DNA from: an uncultured Bacteroidales bacterium
GTDB taxonomy: Bacteria > Bacteroidota > Bacteroidia > Bacteroidales > Salinivirgaceae
Length of the DNA: 64,000 bases
Direction of reading: 5' to 3'
NCBI GenBank assembly: GCA_937981765.1
Contig: CALJOM010000012.1
Location: forward strand, 1 to 64,000
Below the pieces are notes generated by a model. That model ran no database searches, was not told where the DNA came from, and saw only the letters and a program-made list of their open reading frames with translations. A program made the translations under genes and the position numbers. Numbering within the stretch: the first letter of the stretch is position 1; every line of letters starts with the position of its first letter. This document shows, piece after piece, positions 36,221-45,540 of the stretch.

Positions 36221-37183
36221 TTATTTTTCGAATAATCCGATTTTCAAAATTTTCTCAATTCCTTCTTCAATGGTAAGTAGCGGTCTACCTAGAACTTCTA
36301 ACATAGGCTGATTGTCGGGCTTACGGCGCTTCATATCGCCATCGGGAAGTGGGGGCAGATGTACTATTTTCGACTTGCTTCCGGTTTTATCGATAATAAT
36401 TTTAGCCAACTCCAAGATAGATATTTCAACATTCCCACCAATGTTAATCACGTCGTTTACGAACAATTGCTCGTTGAATATTTTGTAACAAGATTCTATG
36501 TTATCATCAATGTAACAAAAGGTTCTGGTTTGGGTTCCATCACCGTAAATTGTCAAATCTTCATTATTGAGTGCTTTCAATAGAAATTTACTGATCACAA
36601 AATCTTTAGACTGCTTTGGCCCATAGGTATTAAAAAAGCGGAAAATTGTGTAGGGTAGACCATATTCTTTGTTGTAACTTCGAAGGAATGCCTCACCAAC
36701 GTTTTTTACAACAGCATAGGGTAACCGGCTATTTAGCGGAGTGGTGTAAACATTCTGGGGTATCTCAACGGGCTCTCCATAAATTTCTGAAGAACTTGCA
36801 AAAAATACACGTTTAACACCGGTGTTTTTCGAAAGATTTAAAATATTTTTTATGCCATCGATATCGCGAAGAACCAAAACCGGATTCTCTTGTGTACGTT
36901 GTACACCAACAACGGCTGCATAGTGGAAAACATAGTCAAACTTATAACTAAGCATTATTTCAGCGATATCGCGATATTCATTGACGTCGCATTTAATAAA
37001 CTTCCACATCCCCGGTCGTGAATCCAACGACGGTATTTTTCCTAAATGTCCTGTCGACAGGTTATCAACAATAACCACATAATTTTCCTGATCCCGCATA
37101 AGACGCTCGGCCAAGGCACTTCCAATAAATCCCGCTCCCCCTGTGACAAGTATTTTCTTAATCTTTTTCGTCGACTTTTCCAT
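36221..37183 (-). CDS. NAD-dependent epimerase/dehydratase (extended SDR)
   Basis: This 320-residue extended short-chain dehydrogenase has a Rossmann GGAGFIG at 15-21, the catalytic Ser131/Ser132 in FFASSSEIYGEP, and Tyr156/Lys160 in LPYAVVK. The overall pattern (FRFFNTYGPKQ, TIYGDGTQTRTFCYIDD) is that of nucleotide-sugar 4-epimerases, 4,6-dehydratases and UDP-glucuronate decarboxylases. It probably makes a nucleotide sugar for surface glycans. It lies between the RND gene (11-base gap) and the polyprenyl synthase within the ATP synthase locus. Confidence 0.88.
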   Translation of the reverse strand: MEKSTKKIKKILVTGGAGFIGSALAERLMRDQENYVVIVDNLSTGHLGKIPSLDSRPGMWKFIKCDVNEYRDIAEIMLSYKFDYVFHYAAVVGVQRTQENPVLVLRDIDGIKNILNLSKNTGVKRVFFASSSEIYGEPVEIPQNVYTTPLNSRLPYAVVKNVGEAFLRSYNKEYGLPYTIFRFFNTYGPKQSKDFVISKFLLKALNNEDLTIYGDGTQTRTFCYIDDNIESCYKIFNEQLFVNDVINIGGNVEISILELAKIIIDKTGSKSKIVHLPPLPDGDMKRRKPDNQPMLEVLGRPLLTIEEGIEKILKIGLFEK

Positions 37184-37194
37184 AGGGTATAATT

Positions 37195-39570
37195 TTAGAA
37201 GAGGTCTTCTTCCTCATCGATTTCAAGTTCTTCATTGGATAATGTTTCCCGAAACGATTTCGTGGTAATTGAATCTTTAAACGACAGTAAAAGTGAAGGA
37301 AGAATTACCAGGTTAGCAAACATGGCAAAAAGCAACGTTAAACTCACTAACGTTCCAAGAGCTTTGGTGCCTCCAAACTCTGAAACTGAAAAAATAGCAA
37401 ACCCGCAAAAGAGAATTACGCCTGTGTATAGTATGCTTACCCCTTTTTCGCGAATGCTTCGTAGAACCGATTCATGAATATTCCCTTTTAAAAATTTCAG
37501 CTCCTGCCGATATTTGGTAAGAAAGTGTATAGTGCTATCGACAGATATTCCATAAGCAATGCTGAACAATAAGATGGTGGAAACTTTTATGGGAATTCCA
37601 ATAAATCCCATGATTGATGCCGTTAATATTTGGGGTATCAAGTTTGGAATTAGTGAAATTAAAACCATTCGCCAACTGACAAACATATAGCTCATTACAA
37701 TGGTGATAACAATAATGGCTATGGCTAAGCTGATAAATAAATTCGTAACCAGATACTTTGTCCCCTTACTGAAAACTATACTAGTCCCTGTTACTATGGT
37801 ATGATATTTATTTTTTGGAAAAACGGTATCAATATCTGCCTGAATGTCTTGAAGTAAGCGTTCCATTTGATATGTACCCACATCGCGCATTTGGAGAGAC
37901 ATTCTAGTGATTCTGAACGATGTATCAACGTAAGCGTTCAGTATGCTTTTGTGATTACTCTCTTGGTTCAGTTTCAAATGTTGTGCTATGGCAATTCTCT
38001 CTTTTTCAACAGGAATTCTATAGCGACGCGGGTCTCCGTCGTAATATGCCTGTCGAAGAAATTTTGAGGCTTCTGCCAAGGAGTATGGACGAGATAGTTC
38101 CGGATATTTCTTAAGAGAATCCTGAAGATTATCCAGTCTTCTAAGGGTTTCCAGTTTAAAAGCCCCTTGTTTTTCGTTCGTATCAATCAAAATCTCAACA
38201 GGAATTATCCCATTAAAATATTTTTCAAAAAACTTCAGGTCTGCGTAAATGGGATCGTCATGTGGAATATCATCCACCATATACCCGGTTGTATGAATTT
38301 TTGTAATTTCATATCCGGCTATGAGCAGAAGAACAAGGGTTGTAAGAAAAACCTTCTGACGGTGGCAAATCGCAAGATTTTCTATCTTTTTTACAACTAA
38401 TTCAGTCCATCGTTTTTCAAGATGTTTAACATGCTTGTGTTTTGGTGGACCAGAAAAGCTGAAAATTATAGGGATTAAGGTAATTGTTAGCAAAAAAACG
38501 GCTAGTATACTCAACGAAGCTACCACTCCAAATTCTATTAGTATTTGACTGCTGGTTAGAATAAACGTTGCAAAACCAATGGCAGTTGTAAGGTTAGATA
38601 AAAATATAGCATTCCCTGTTTTGGTAATAACTCTCTGCAACGCCCGTATTTTATTCCCATGACGCTTAAACTCGTAATGGTACTTATTTAGCATAAATAT
38701 GCTGTTGGGAACGCCTATTATTATAAGCACGGGCGGAACCATTCCGGTAAGCACGGTGATCTCATAGTTGAACAATCCCATGAACCCCAACGACCAAACA
38801 ACACCAACTCCAACAATGGAAAGAGAAAAAAGCACTGCTTTTATAGAGTGAAAAAACAGGTACAGGATTAAGCCTGTCACAAAAAAGGCCAGAACTACCA
38901 ATAGTGCCAATTCTGACTTTATTTTTTTGCTGATCTCGGTTCTGATAAAGGGTAATCCGCTATAATGGAATTTTATGTTTAGCTTCTGCGCATATTTTTC
39001 AGCAATATCATGTATGTTATCTATAATTTGAATTCGCTCTGAAGTGTTTAAAAGATTTTTATCCATGGTTATTGCAATAGGGAAAACCATGGCTGAGTCG
39101 TTATAAACAAGGCCTTGATAGAATGGCATTGAACGAAGTTGTTGAACTATCGAATCTAATTGTTCCTGGCTTTCAATCTCCTTTGGAAAAAGTTTTTGTA
39201 TTTCAAACTTTTCTAAAGAATCGTTACGAACAACTTTTACAATTTGTCCCACCGAAATAGCTTCTGTTATGCCATATTGGGATTTGATTTCTTTGACAAG
39301 GTTCTGGTAGGTATTAAAACGCTCGATTTGGAAAAAAGTGCTGTCTTTAACTCCAATAACAAAAACATTCGCTTCTTCCCCAAATATCTCTTTAAACCGA
39401 AGATGTTGCTGAAAAACAGAATCCGATTGGGGAAGCATCTGAGCGTAAGTGTACGACATCTTAACCTGACTGCCCCTATAAACCATAAGTGCAGTAGTGA
39501 GAACAAACATGTTGATAAACAACAATCTATATCGTAAAATAATCCGAGCTATCTTATCCCAAAATCCCAT
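37195..39570 (-). CDS. RND superfamily exporter (MMPL/SSD type)
   Basis: This 791-residue inner-membrane protein has two similar halves, each with one helix, a large periplasmic loop (about 40-215 and 430-600) and five more helices, giving 12 in total. The first half contains a sterol-sensing-like segment (VLTGMVPPVLIIIGVPNSIF) and both halves have core Gly-rich helices. Relatives (MMPL, HpnN, Patched-like) move lipids across the envelope. It follows atpG by 11 bases and precedes the epimerase by 11, so it appears to be co-transcribed with ATP synthase. The substrate is unknown. Confidence 0.88.
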   Translation of the reverse strand: MGFWDKIARIILRYRLLFINMFVLTTALMVYRGSQVKMSYTYAQMLPQSDSVFQQHLRFKEIFGEEANVFVIGVKDSTFFQIERFNTYQNLVKEIKSQYGITEAISVGQIVKVVRNDSLEKFEIQKLFPKEIESQEQLDSIVQQLRSMPFYQGLVYNDSAMVFPIAITMDKNLLNTSERIQIIDNIHDIAEKYAQKLNIKFHYSGLPFIRTEISKKIKSELALLVVLAFFVTGLILYLFFHSIKAVLFSLSIVGVGVVWSLGFMGLFNYEITVLTGMVPPVLIIIGVPNSIFMLNKYHYEFKRHGNKIRALQRVITKTGNAIFLSNLTTAIGFATFILTSSQILIEFGVVASLSILAVFLLTITLIPIIFSFSGPPKHKHVKHLEKRWTELVVKKIENLAICHRQKVFLTTLVLLLIAGYEITKIHTTGYMVDDIPHDDPIYADLKFFEKYFNGIIPVEILIDTNEKQGAFKLETLRRLDNLQDSLKKYPELSRPYSLAEASKFLRQAYYDGDPRRYRIPVEKERIAIAQHLKLNQESNHKSILNAYVDTSFRITRMSLQMRDVGTYQMERLLQDIQADIDTVFPKNKYHTIVTGTSIVFSKGTKYLVTNLFISLAIAIIVITIVMSYMFVSWRMVLISLIPNLIPQILTASIMGFIGIPIKVSTILLFSIAYGISVDSTIHFLTKYRQELKFLKGNIHESVLRSIREKGVSILYTGVILFCGFAIFSVSEFGGTKALGTLVSLTLLFAMFANLVILPSLLLSFKDSITTKSFRETLSNEELEIDEEEDLF

Positions 39571-39581
39571 ATCTCTTTATC

Positions 39582-40460
39582 CTACCCTCTCAAGGCATTC
39601 GCTCCTGAAACAATTTCATTAATCTCCCGAGTAATATTATCTTGTCGAGCTTTGTTGTAGGTTAATCGTAGTGTATTTATTAATTCTGATGCATTATCGG
39701 TAGCCTTATGCATAGCGGTCATTCGAGCTCCATGCTCCGACGCAATTGAGTCCAGAATTATTCGATGCATTTTAATTTCCAATAGCTTATGCGAATAGCT
39801 CTCAACTAATTCAATTGGCGATGGTTCGAAAATATAATCAATGTGTCTTTTCTGATCTTTAATACGCACAACCTCGATCGGCAACAAGGTTTCCATGCAT
39901 TGAATCTGGGAAGCAGCTGTTTTGAAACTATTGTAAAACACAATTACTCGATCAAATTCTCCCTTGACAAATCGTACCGATAACTCCTTTATGAAAAATG
40001 AAGTAAATTGGTACGATGGTTTTTGAATCAAATTGTCCTCTCGCCCTATTATCGGCAGCTTATTTCTGGTTATAGTTTCAAACCCTTTCTTTCCAATGAT
40101 AAAAAAGGAAAATTGATGATCTTTTTTGCCACCTGGAAATTCCTTTTTAACCCACTCAAGGGCTTTCCTAGTAATAGCCGAATTGAATGTCCCACAAAGA
40201 CCCTTGTTGGAGGTTATAAGTATTATTAGGGTTTTCTTTGGCGGTCTTTGTTTAAATAGGGGTGAGCTAATGTCTTGAGGAAGTTCCTGAAAAAGCGTAT
40301 TGAAAATATCCTCAATTCCGGAGGCATATGGCCTCATCTTGAATAAGGCATCCTGAGATTTCCGAAGTTTGGCTGCAGAAACCATTTTCATGGCATTAGT
40401 AACCTGTCTGGTGTTGATTACCGACGAAATTCGCAACCGTATATCCTTAAGATTTGCCAT
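39582..40460 (-). CDS. atpG: ATP synthase F1 gamma subunit
   Basis: This 292-residue central rotor-shaft subunit has the N-terminal helix signature LKDIRLRISSVINTRQVTNA with MKMVSAAKLRKSQDA, the ITSNKGLCGTFNS segment of the Rossmann-like domain, and the C-terminal helix NKARQDNITREINEIVSGAN. It follows atpA by 56 bases. The RND exporter gene comes next in place of the expected atpD. Confidence 0.97.
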   Translation of the reverse strand: MANLKDIRLRISSVINTRQVTNAMKMVSAAKLRKSQDALFKMRPYASGIEDIFNTLFQELPQDISSPLFKQRPPKKTLIILITSNKGLCGTFNSAITRKALEWVKKEFPGGKKDHQFSFFIIGKKGFETITRNKLPIIGREDNLIQKPSYQFTSFFIKELSVRFVKGEFDRVIVFYNSFKTAASQIQCMETLLPIEVVRIKDQKRHIDYIFEPSPIELVESYSHKLLEIKMHRIILDSIASEHGARMTAMHKATDNASELINTLRLTYNKARQDNITREINEIVSGANALRG

Positions 40461-40516
40461 GGGGGATTTCGTTGTTTTGAATAAAAATTCACTTTACTGT
40501 CTTTTCACTTCTTTTA

Positions 40517-42097
40517 CTAATTTATAAATTGTTTCATCACTTGTAAGGCCGCATTTCTGATTGCTTCTTCATCATCCGGGGTAAGTTCTCCTTTTCTTAA
40601 ATTTTCCAATGTTGGCTTACAATTATGTCTTAAATAATCAATATACTGAACTTTCCATGCCTTTATTTTATCGATAGAAATTTCACGTAAAATTCCCCTA
40701 GTTCCAACATAAACCAATGCAATCTGATATTCAACTTCCAGCGGTGAATATTGAGGTTGCTTAAGCAATTCAACGTTTTTCCGTCCTTTATCCAATATTG
40801 CTAGAGTAGCTTGATCAAGGTCGGAACCAAATTTTGCAAAGGCTTCAAGTTCTCGGTATTGAGCCTGGTCTATTTTTAGAGTACCAGCTACTTTTTTCAT
40901 TGCCTTTACCTGGGCATTTCCACCAACACGCGAAACCGATATTCCTACGTTGATTGCAGGTCGTATTCCGGCGTTGAATAAGTTCGATTCCAGAAAAATC
41001 TGACCGTCGGTAATAGAAATTACATTGGTAGGTATATACGCCGATACGTCTCCGGATTGCGTTTCAATGATTGGCAGTGCAGTAAGACTTCCTCCACCCT
41101 TTACCACGTTGCGTAAGACGTCTGGCAAATCGTTCATTTTCCGCGCAATTTCGTCGGATTCGATAATTTTGGCAGCTCTTTCCAATAGACGGGAGTGAAG
41201 ATAGAAAATGTCGCCGGGATATGCCTCACGGCCGGGGGGGCGACGTAAAAGCAACGATACTTCACGATAGGCTACGGCCTGTTTCGATAAGTCGTCGAAC
41301 ACTACAAGGGCGTGCCTGCCCGTATCTCTGAAGAACTCTCCAATTGCAGCTCCGGCAAACGGTGCATAAAACTGCAAAGCAGCTGGATCGGCAGCTGTAG
41401 CCGATATGATAATGGTGTAGTCCATGGCTCCATATTTCTGCAATGTTGATGCGATTTGAGCAACAGTGGAGCCCTTTTGTCCCACAGCTACATAAATACA
41501 ATATACAGGGTCACCTTCTTCGAAATTTTTTCTCTGATTTATTATGGTGTCAAGGGCTATGGTGGTCTTCCCGGTTTGGCGGTCTCCGATAATCAGCTCA
41601 CGTTGCCCACGACCAATTGGTATCATGGCATCGATTGCTAAGATACCTGTTTGCAGCGGTTGCTTTACCGGCTGGCGAAAGATTACCCCAGGCGCTTTGC
41701 GTTCCAGTGGCATATCATAAAGAGCACCCTCAATAGGGCCCTTCCCATCCAGAGGTTCTCCCAGTGTGTTAATTATTCTGCCTAACAATCCATCGCCTAC
41801 AGGAATTGAAGCAATTCTTTTGGTGCGTTTAACTACATCTCCCTCTTTGATATTTCCGGTTGGACCAAGGAGTACAACCCCAATACTATCTTCTTCAAGG
41901 TTTAATACCAATCCTTTAGTACCATTTGAAAATTCTACCAATTCATTGGCCTGAACATCATTCAAACCGTAAACTGTGGCAATACCGTCGCCTATGGATA
42001 GAACGGTGCCCCCTTCTTCAAAACGTCCCGTCAGATCAATCTCAGCAATTTGCTTTTTGATTATCTCGGAAATCTCGGTTGCTCTTATTTCAGCCAT
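40517..42097 (-). CDS. atpA: ATP synthase F1 alpha subunit
   Basis: This 526-residue non-catalytic nucleotide-binding subunit has Walker A GDRQTGKT at 171-178, [20 protein letters not shown], and [11 protein letters not shown]. The arginine finger region lies in [17 protein letters not shown]. It is the typical length for the family. It follows atpH by 22 bases. Confidence 0.98.
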   Translation of the reverse strand: MAEIRATEISEIIKKQIAEIDLTGRFEEGGTVLSIGDGIATVYGLNDVQANELVEFSNGTKGLVLNLEEDSIGVVLLGPTGNIKEGDVVKRTKRIASIPVGDGLLGRIINTLGEPLDGKGPIEGALYDMPLERKAPGVIFRQPVKQPLQTGILAIDAMIPIGRGQRELIIGDRQTGKTTIALDTIINQRKNFEEGDPVYCIYVAVGQKGSTVAQIASTLQKYGAMDYTIIISATAADPAALQFYAPFAGAAIGEFFRDTGRHALVVFDDLSKQAVAYREVSLLLRRPPGREAYPGDIFYLHSRLLERAAKIIESDEIARKMNDLPDVLRNVVKGGGSLTALPIIETQSGDVSAYIPTNVISITDGQIFLESNLFNAGIRPAINVGISVSRVGGNAQVKAMKKVAGTLKIDQAQYRELEAFAKFGSDLDQATLAILDKGRKNVELLKQPQYSPLEVEYQIALVYVGTRGILREISIDKIKAWKVQYIDYLRHNCKPTLENLRKGELTPDDEEAIRNAALQVMKQFIN

Positions 42098-42119
42098 ACT
42101 AATATATCGTTAAGTACTG

Positions 42120-42653
42120 TTATCGTGTTAAACTCCTTTTTATATTGTCTAGCTTAGTTTTTACCGTATGATCGTAAATCCGGTTTCCCACCATAACCAG
42201 AAACCCGCCTATGATGGTTTCATCAATTTGAGCTTCTATTATTGGTTTTCTATGGAAAACACTTTTTACATGTTCTTTTATTGCTTCAAGCTGATTTTCT
42301 CGTAAAGGAATGGCACTTGTTAGCTTAACTTCTATGAATCCTTCTGTTTCGTAATGAATTTTCCTAAACTCTAAAACCATCCTTTCAAAAAAGGCCTCTC
42401 TTCCTTTATCAACTACGTATTCCAGAAATTTGATAACTAAAATATTAACCTCTGGCAACAAGGTTTTAAGAAGATTTTTCTTTTCTCTTTTTGAATAAAC
42501 TGGATTTAAAATAAATTGATTCAGATCATGGTTTTGCTTAAAAAGCGCAAGGACAAACTCAATATCTGTAAAAACCAGGTCCACTTCACCTTTATCGCTG
42601 GCTAATTTGTATAGAGCCTTTGCATATCGTACCGGTATGGCACCTAAATTCAT
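42120..42653 (-). CDS. atpH: ATP synthase F1 delta subunit
   Basis: This 177-residue stator subunit connects the F1 head with the b-subunit stalk. It has the OSCP/delta start RYAKALYKLASDKGEVD, a helical N-terminal domain, and the C-terminal IIEAQIDETIIGGFLVMVGN signature. It lies 49 bases after atpF and 22 before atpA. Confidence 0.95.
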   Translation of the reverse strand: MNLGAIPVRYAKALYKLASDKGEVDLVFTDIEFVLALFKQNHDLNQFILNPVYSKREKKNLLKTLLPEVNILVIKFLEYVVDKGREAFFERMVLEFRKIHYETEGFIEVKLTSAIPLRENQLEAIKEHVKSVFHRKPIIEAQIDETIIGGFLVMVGNRIYDHTVKTKLDNIKRSLTR

Positions 42654-42702
42654 AGAATCGAAAAATTATGGTTCTTGGTTATCTTGTACTTTAGAAAAAT
42701 CC

Positions 42703-43197
42703 TTAGTTAAGTTTAATCTCATTTAAGTACTGATCAATTAAACTTTGTTGAACCTTTTCATTTTCAAGCTTTTGCCGTAAAATCATCTCGGCAATTTCAA
42801 CTGAATAGGTTGCAATAGCTTTCTTTAGCTCATTAATAGCAGCCTCTTTTTCTTGTGAAATTTCTTTTCGAGCCTCCTCAATTAACCGTTGGCTAATCTT
42901 TAAAGCTTCTTGCTGAGCTTCTGCCAAAATCCTAGTACGTTCCTCGTTGGCCAGTTTAAGAATCTTGAGCCGCTCATCTTGAGTTTCTTTTACTAATTTC
43001 TGTTGCTCCTGTTGAAGTTTGCTGTACTCTTCACGAGCTTTCTCTGCCATGGATAACGACTCCGCAATGGTTCTGTCTCGTTCGTTCAATACATCGATTA
43101 ACGACTTCCAGACATATTTTTTCATGATAAATAAAAAAATGCCAAAAGCTAAAACTGTCCAGAAAAAGAGACCTAAATCGGGTTGAAAAATTTCCAT
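42703..43197 (-). CDS. atpF: ATP synthase Fo b subunit
   Basis: This 164-residue stalk subunit has one N-terminal membrane helix (about 6-26, FFWTVLAFGIFLFIM) and a long charged coiled coil that reaches delta. The length is standard. It starts 57 bases after the atpE stop, and the gap holds a strong hairpin with a T-run that could lower its expression relative to atpE. Confidence 0.95.
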   Translation of the reverse strand: MEIFQPDLGLFFWTVLAFGIFLFIMKKYVWKSLIDVLNERDRTIAESLSMAEKAREEYSKLQQEQQKLVKETQDERLKILKLANEERTRILAEAQQEALKISQRLIEEARKEISQEKEAAINELKKAIATYSVEIAEMILRQKLENEKVQQSLIDQYLNEIKLN

Positions 43198-43210
43198 ACC
43201 TTTCAGTGTT

Positions 43211-43246
43211 AAAAAGATTTCATGCAGCCTACCGCTGCATGAAATC
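43211..43246 (-). terminator. Hairpin with T-run between atpE and atpF (attenuator or processing site)
   Basis: GATTTCATGCAGC (43216-43228) and GCTGCATGAAATC (43234-43246) are perfectly complementary: a 13-bp stem with a 5-base loop. Read leftward, the stem is followed by five T. It begins 8 bases after the atpE stop codon and ends 13 bases before the atpF start. Partial termination or 3' end stabilisation would give more c subunit than other subunits. Confidence 0.7.
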
Positions 43247-43254
43247 GTGTTTGA

Positions 43255-43509
43255 TTAAACAAACAAAATCAGGAAGCAAACTGCCAATGCAAAGAAGGAA
43301 ACCCCCTCTATCAAAGCGCACGAAACAATCATTCCGGAACGAATATCTCCGGCAGCTTCTGGTTGCCTTGCAATGGCTTCCATAGCAGCTACCCCAATCC
43401 GTGAAATTGCTAACCCGGCACCGATGGTTACTACTCCAGCTCCAATTGCAGCACTAACTTGCCCTAAAGAAAATCCTGTTGCTTCCAATAAAACCATTAA
43501 ACTTACCAT
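43255..43509 (-). CDS. atpE: ATP synthase Fo c subunit
   Basis: This 84-residue hairpin of two membrane helices forms the rotor ring. The first helix is Gly/Ala-rich (GAGVVTIGAGLAIS), the polar loop reads ARQPEAAGD, and the ion-binding carboxylate is Glu68 in the second helix (ALIEGVSFF). The sodium ligands of Na-type rings (Gln32, Ser66, Thr67 of Ilyobacter) are replaced by Ile, Gly and Val, so proton coupling is expected. It is followed by a strong hairpin before atpF. Confidence 0.96.
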   Translation of the reverse strand: MVSLMVLLEATGFSLGQVSAAIGAGVVTIGAGLAISRIGVAAMEAIARQPEAAGDIRSGMIVSCALIEGVSFFALAVCFLILFV

Positions 43510-43527
43510 AATTTTGATATTAAAAGG

Positions 43528-44601
43528 TTAATGATGCTCTGCTACAGCAGATCCAATGAAAATTGCTGTCAATAGAGTAAAAACATATGCTTGAATAAAT
43601 GCAACTAATATCTCAAGTGTCCATATAAACAAAACGAAAACTATAGAAAAAGGAGACACTAATCCTGCGGCGAGTTCAGACATCTGAGCAAAAATAAATA
43701 TCAAGGAGAAAAACGCTAGTGTTACTATGTGTCCTCCTAAAATGTTTGCAAAAAGTCGGATGGCTAAAACAAGGGGTTTGAGGATTAATCCTATTAATTC
43801 TACCAAGGGCATAATTGGTATTGGGAATTTCATAAACCATGGTACGCCAGGTGTATTGTAAATATGCTTCCAATATTGTTTATTAGCGTTGATGTTGATG
43901 ATTAAAAATGAAAATAATGCCAAACCCAATGTAACCGATAAATTTCCTGTAACATTGGCGCCAAAAGGTGGAATCGGAATCAATCCTGAAAGATTGGTTA
44001 TCAATATCATAAAAAACAATGAGAGTAAAAACGGAACAAATTTATCAGGGCGATGTGAAATGCATGCTCGCGCTATATCATCTCTTACAAAAAGAACTAA
44101 AGGTTCTGTTGCAGATAAGAGCCCCTTAGGCGGCATACCTCTTCGACTCTCCGCAATTTTTAATGATTTTCTATGGATGAAGAAAGTTAAAAAAATGCCC
44201 AAAAACAAGCCGACCACATTTTTTTTTATACTGAAATCGTAAGGTTTTCCGTCTAATAGGTTGCCATCTGAATCGTATTCAACAATGCTCCCTTTGTTTT
44301 TACCTACAGTTACATATTCAAAATTTTTGTAGCGTTCGTGTCCGTGATGAAATTTTGAGGACATAAAAATATGTATTCCTGTGTATCGACTGTATAAAAT
44401 AACAGGTAAGGGGATTGATATATGCTTCCCCGAAGGTAAGGTCATAATATGCCACTCATAGGAATCCGCTAAATGACCCATGATTACTTTACCGGCATTG
44501 AACGACTTTTCTCCCTCAGTTGGTGTATTTGTAGCTTTTATTCCTACAATAGGAATTATCGTTAGCGCCAATAGTGAAAATAATTTTTTAATACTCCTCA
44601 T
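43528..44601 (-). CDS. atpB: ATP synthase Fo a subunit
   Basis: This 357-residue membrane subunit forms the proton half-channels. The essential arginine is Arg282 in PLVLAIRLFANILGGH, and the helix pair around residues 265-355 is typical. Like other Bacteroidota homologues it has a long N-terminal extension (about 1-125) with a signal-like segment and a probably periplasmic domain that E. coli AtpB lacks. It lies 23 bases after the small membrane protein gene and 18 before atpE. Confidence 0.95.
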   Translation of the reverse strand: MRSIKKLFSLLALTIIPIVGIKATNTPTEGEKSFNAGKVIMGHLADSYEWHIMTLPSGKHISIPLPVILYSRYTGIHIFMSSKFHHGHERYKNFEYVTVGKNKGSIVEYDSDGNLLDGKPYDFSIKKNVVGLFLGIFLTFFIHRKSLKIAESRRGMPPKGLLSATEPLVLFVRDDIARACISHRPDKFVPFLLSLFFMILITNLSGLIPIPPFGANVTGNLSVTLGLALFSFLIININANKQYWKHIYNTPGVPWFMKFPIPIMPLVELIGLILKPLVLAIRLFANILGGHIVTLAFFSLIFIFAQMSELAAGLVSPFSIVFVLFIWTLEILVAFIQAYVFTLLTAIFIGSAVAEHH

Positions 44602-44624
44602 TTCGCAATAAGCTAACGGGTTGT

Positions 44625-45035
44625 TTACGAATTAGGTTCTTCAGAACTAAGCTTGGTCATCTTTTTTATCCAAGATACCTCTACAAAGGTATAAATTAAG
44701 TACAAAATAAATAGTGATGCAATATTCTGATATTTCAGCTCCGGAAAAAGTTTCAAAAAAACTGCAAAACTGGTTAGAATCAATAACAACTTCGCTAAGG
44801 AAGTTGCTGTGTAAGCATGAACAAATTTCTTAGTTTGTACTTTATGTGAGAGATACCTATATGACCCGTAGTAAATACCGTCAAATATGAGGAGATTTAC
44901 TATCGCTAACCATGGAAGGACCGAATCGGTTAAAAATCTATAAGTAATAAGCATTAAAAGAAATCCGAGATTAATTATCCCGATTTTTTTGATATAACTT
45001 TTTTTATGTTTTTCACTGAGCTTCATGCAGTGCAT
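44625..45035 (-). CDS. Small membrane protein at the head of the ATP synthase operon (AtpI-like position)
   Basis: This 136-residue protein has four predicted membrane helices (about 19-36, 40-58, 77-95, 102-122). It stands where an AtpI-like assembly factor or its Bacteroidota counterpart is usually found, 23 bases upstream of atpB. I do not see a diagnostic AtpI motif, so the name rests on position and topology. Translation may start at the ATG at 45035 or at the one at 45026. A -7-like box (TATTTTTC, one mismatch) lies just upstream at 45051-45044. No AtpZ-size gene fits in the 124-base gap before bactofilin. Confidence 0.65.
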   Translation of the reverse strand: MHCMKLSEKHKKSYIKKIGIINLGFLLMLITYRFLTDSVLPWLAIVNLLIFDGIYYGSYRYLSHKVQTKKFVHAYTATSLAKLLLILTSFAVFLKLFPELKYQNIASLFILYLIYTFVEVSWIKKMTKLSSEEPNS

Positions 45036-45095
45036 TTTCTTGCGAAAAATAGTAAATTTTTAGTTCATTAAAAAGATAATTTCTCTTTTTATTTG

Positions 45096-45123
45096 AAAAA
45101 AAAAGGGAAGTCTATTCCTTCCC
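45096..45123 (-). terminator. Intrinsic terminator after the bactofilin gene
   Basis: Read leftward, GGGAAG (45123-45118), a short loop and CTTCCC (45110-45105) form a stem followed by a nine-base T-run. It closes the DUF177-rpmF-plsX-fabH-bactofilin unit and separates it from the ATP synthase genes. Confidence 0.8.
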
Positions 45124-45159
45124 CCTTCTATTATGAATTGTTTATCAAAACATTCAATA

Positions 45160-45528
45160 TCATTTTTTTTGTTCATTAGCCTCCGGTTGTGTTTTCATCT
45201 GGCATGTGCCATTGAAAATTGCGCCGGGTTCAATAGCGATTTGTCGTGTAGTTACCTCTCCAACAAAAGAGCTGGTGCTTTTTAGAGAAAACAAATCTGT
45301 TACCGAAATTTTACCCTCAATCTTTCCTTGAACATCGGCATTCTTACAGGTAATTTCTCCTGTAATTTTGCCCGTTGTTCCTACTACTAACTTGCCTTTG
45401 GCAACCAAAGTTCCTTCAAGCGTTCCGTCAATTCGAATTTCTCCACTGGTGGAAATGTCGCCGCGAATAGATGTTCCTTCGCAGATTATGTTAATTGCAT
45501 TTGGGTCAATCATTCCTGTTTTAGCCAT
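45160..45528 (-). CDS. Bactofilin (polymer-forming cytoskeletal protein)
   Basis: This 122-residue protein has the bactofilin beta-helix core built from short repeats: ICEGTSIRGDISTSGEIRID, GTLEGTLVAKGKLVVG, GKITGEITCKNADVQGKIEG. Polar tails flank the core. Bactofilins polymerise without nucleotides and help shape cells or place envelope enzymes. It follows fabH by 12 bases and precedes a terminator, so it is the last gene of a lipid-synthesis operon. Confidence 0.93.
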   Translation of the reverse strand: MAKTGMIDPNAINIICEGTSIRGDISTSGEIRIDGTLEGTLVAKGKLVVGTTGKITGEITCKNADVQGKIEGKISVTDLFSLKSTSSFVGEVTTRQIAIEPGAIFNGTCQMKTQPEANEQKK

Positions 45529-45540
45529 AGTTAGTGAATG

